64,000 nt of DNA from Branchiostoma floridae (taxonomy: Eukaryota; Chordata; Leptocardii; Amphioxiformes; Branchiostomatidae): the NCBI RefSeq assembly GCF_000003815.2, contig NC_049982.1, positions 30,431,662 through 30,495,661 of the forward strand, given 5' to 3'. Of this stretch, positions 63,391 to 64,000 are shown one piece after another. Positions within the stretch are counted from its first letter, which is position 1, and every line of letters starts with the position of its first letter. The position numbers were made by a program, and so were the translations under genes. The notes under the pieces are model-generated. The model worked only from the letters and a program-made list of their open reading frames with translations, made no database searches and was not told the origin of the DNA.

Positions 63391-64000
63391 GAGGTGAGTA
63401 TTGTAAATGTTATATGTCGTATCTAATGTGCATATAGAAGCTCATTTGAGTATTTCCCTGTAGCATTAGACTGTTATCTTGCATCATCTGCACTTGATAA
63501 GTTGTAATAAAATATACTATCGTATGTAGAGAATATGGGATTCAAAATCACCTGTACACTGCTTGTGCAATCAGAAACGGAAATGGTATCTGTGTATTGT
63601 CTCCAGTGATATGTGTTGTACTCAATTCTGAAGTACATGTAGTGCGTTTAAACGTACATATGCATGAAATTGTATTGAAATCATATTCATAAAACTCATT
63701 CGATATATCCACTTGCTGTTGTTTGAGAGTATATCTCACATTATAATATATAGCGTTCAAATTTCTTTCAAAAAGACCTATTTAAACTAGACCGAAAGCG
63801 AAGTATATTTTGTGTAAAATGCTGCATAGGAGTTGAAAAAAAAAACTTCATTTGAAAAATATGTTCTGCTATATGCCTAAATCTAAGTTCCTAAGGGGCC
63901 CATTGTGACACACGTGTTTCTATACGGAGTCCTGTGGAACAAGGTTTCAAGGGCACGGGTACATTTGTCACAATTAACTCGGTAATTATGGCCCCTATAA

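Overview
This window looks like animal nuclear DNA, most likely from a cephalochordate (amphioxus, Branchiostoma). The evidence is a recognisable Msx homeobox gene, spliced genes with GT-AG introns, low gene density, long CA/TG microsatellites, many short inverted-repeat transposons (MITEs), and one 288-base run of N. I assign the genus from the Msx protein and the repeat style, not from a database match. Almost every long reading frame in the 25-48 kb and 50-64 kb parts is chance. The real genes were found by joining exons at splice sites.

Region 1 (1-11.2 kb) holds two tandem paralogous genes for small single-pass membrane proteins, here called A and B. Gene A is cut by the left edge: the 3' end of one exon, a membrane exon and a terminal exon are visible. 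Gene B has its whole coding region in three exons. All visible introns are phase 0, and both proteins share a Cys/basic stretch, a membrane segment, an E-[RK]-P-P-C motif and an acidic, Trp-rich cytoplasmic or luminal tail. I do not recognise the family.

Region 2 (12.7-15.9 kb) holds a TRIM-type ubiquitin-ligase gene (RING, two B-boxes, coiled coil). A WWE-domain exon with a stop and a poly(A) signal follows. If the two parts belong together, the product would be a TRIM-WWE protein that could join ubiquitination to ADP-ribose recognition. The splice junction between them is not resolved.

Region 3 (18.8-21.7 kb) holds what I consider the most interesting unit. It has a TATA box, a non-coding first exon, and four coding exons joined by phase-0 introns that encode a 187-residue secreted, probably all-helical protein. 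This exon plan is that of vertebrate helical cytokine genes. I recognise no homologue.

Region 4 (22-48 kb) is a gene-poor stretch with microsatellites, several MITE families (including a hAT-type copy with a perfect 8-bp target duplication), a miRNA-like hairpin, and unique sequence that may carry distal enhancers. Region 5 (48.0-49.6 kb, minus strand) is Msx in two exons, with a CCAAT-rich upstream region. Region 6 (50-64 kb) is another gene-poor flank. It includes a cluster of homeodomain-type TAAT/ATTA sites about 4.8 kb upstream of Msx. Msx lying alone between two large gene-poor flanks fits a developmental regulatory domain. The left 22 kb, by contrast, carries compact, possibly immune or membrane-related genes.
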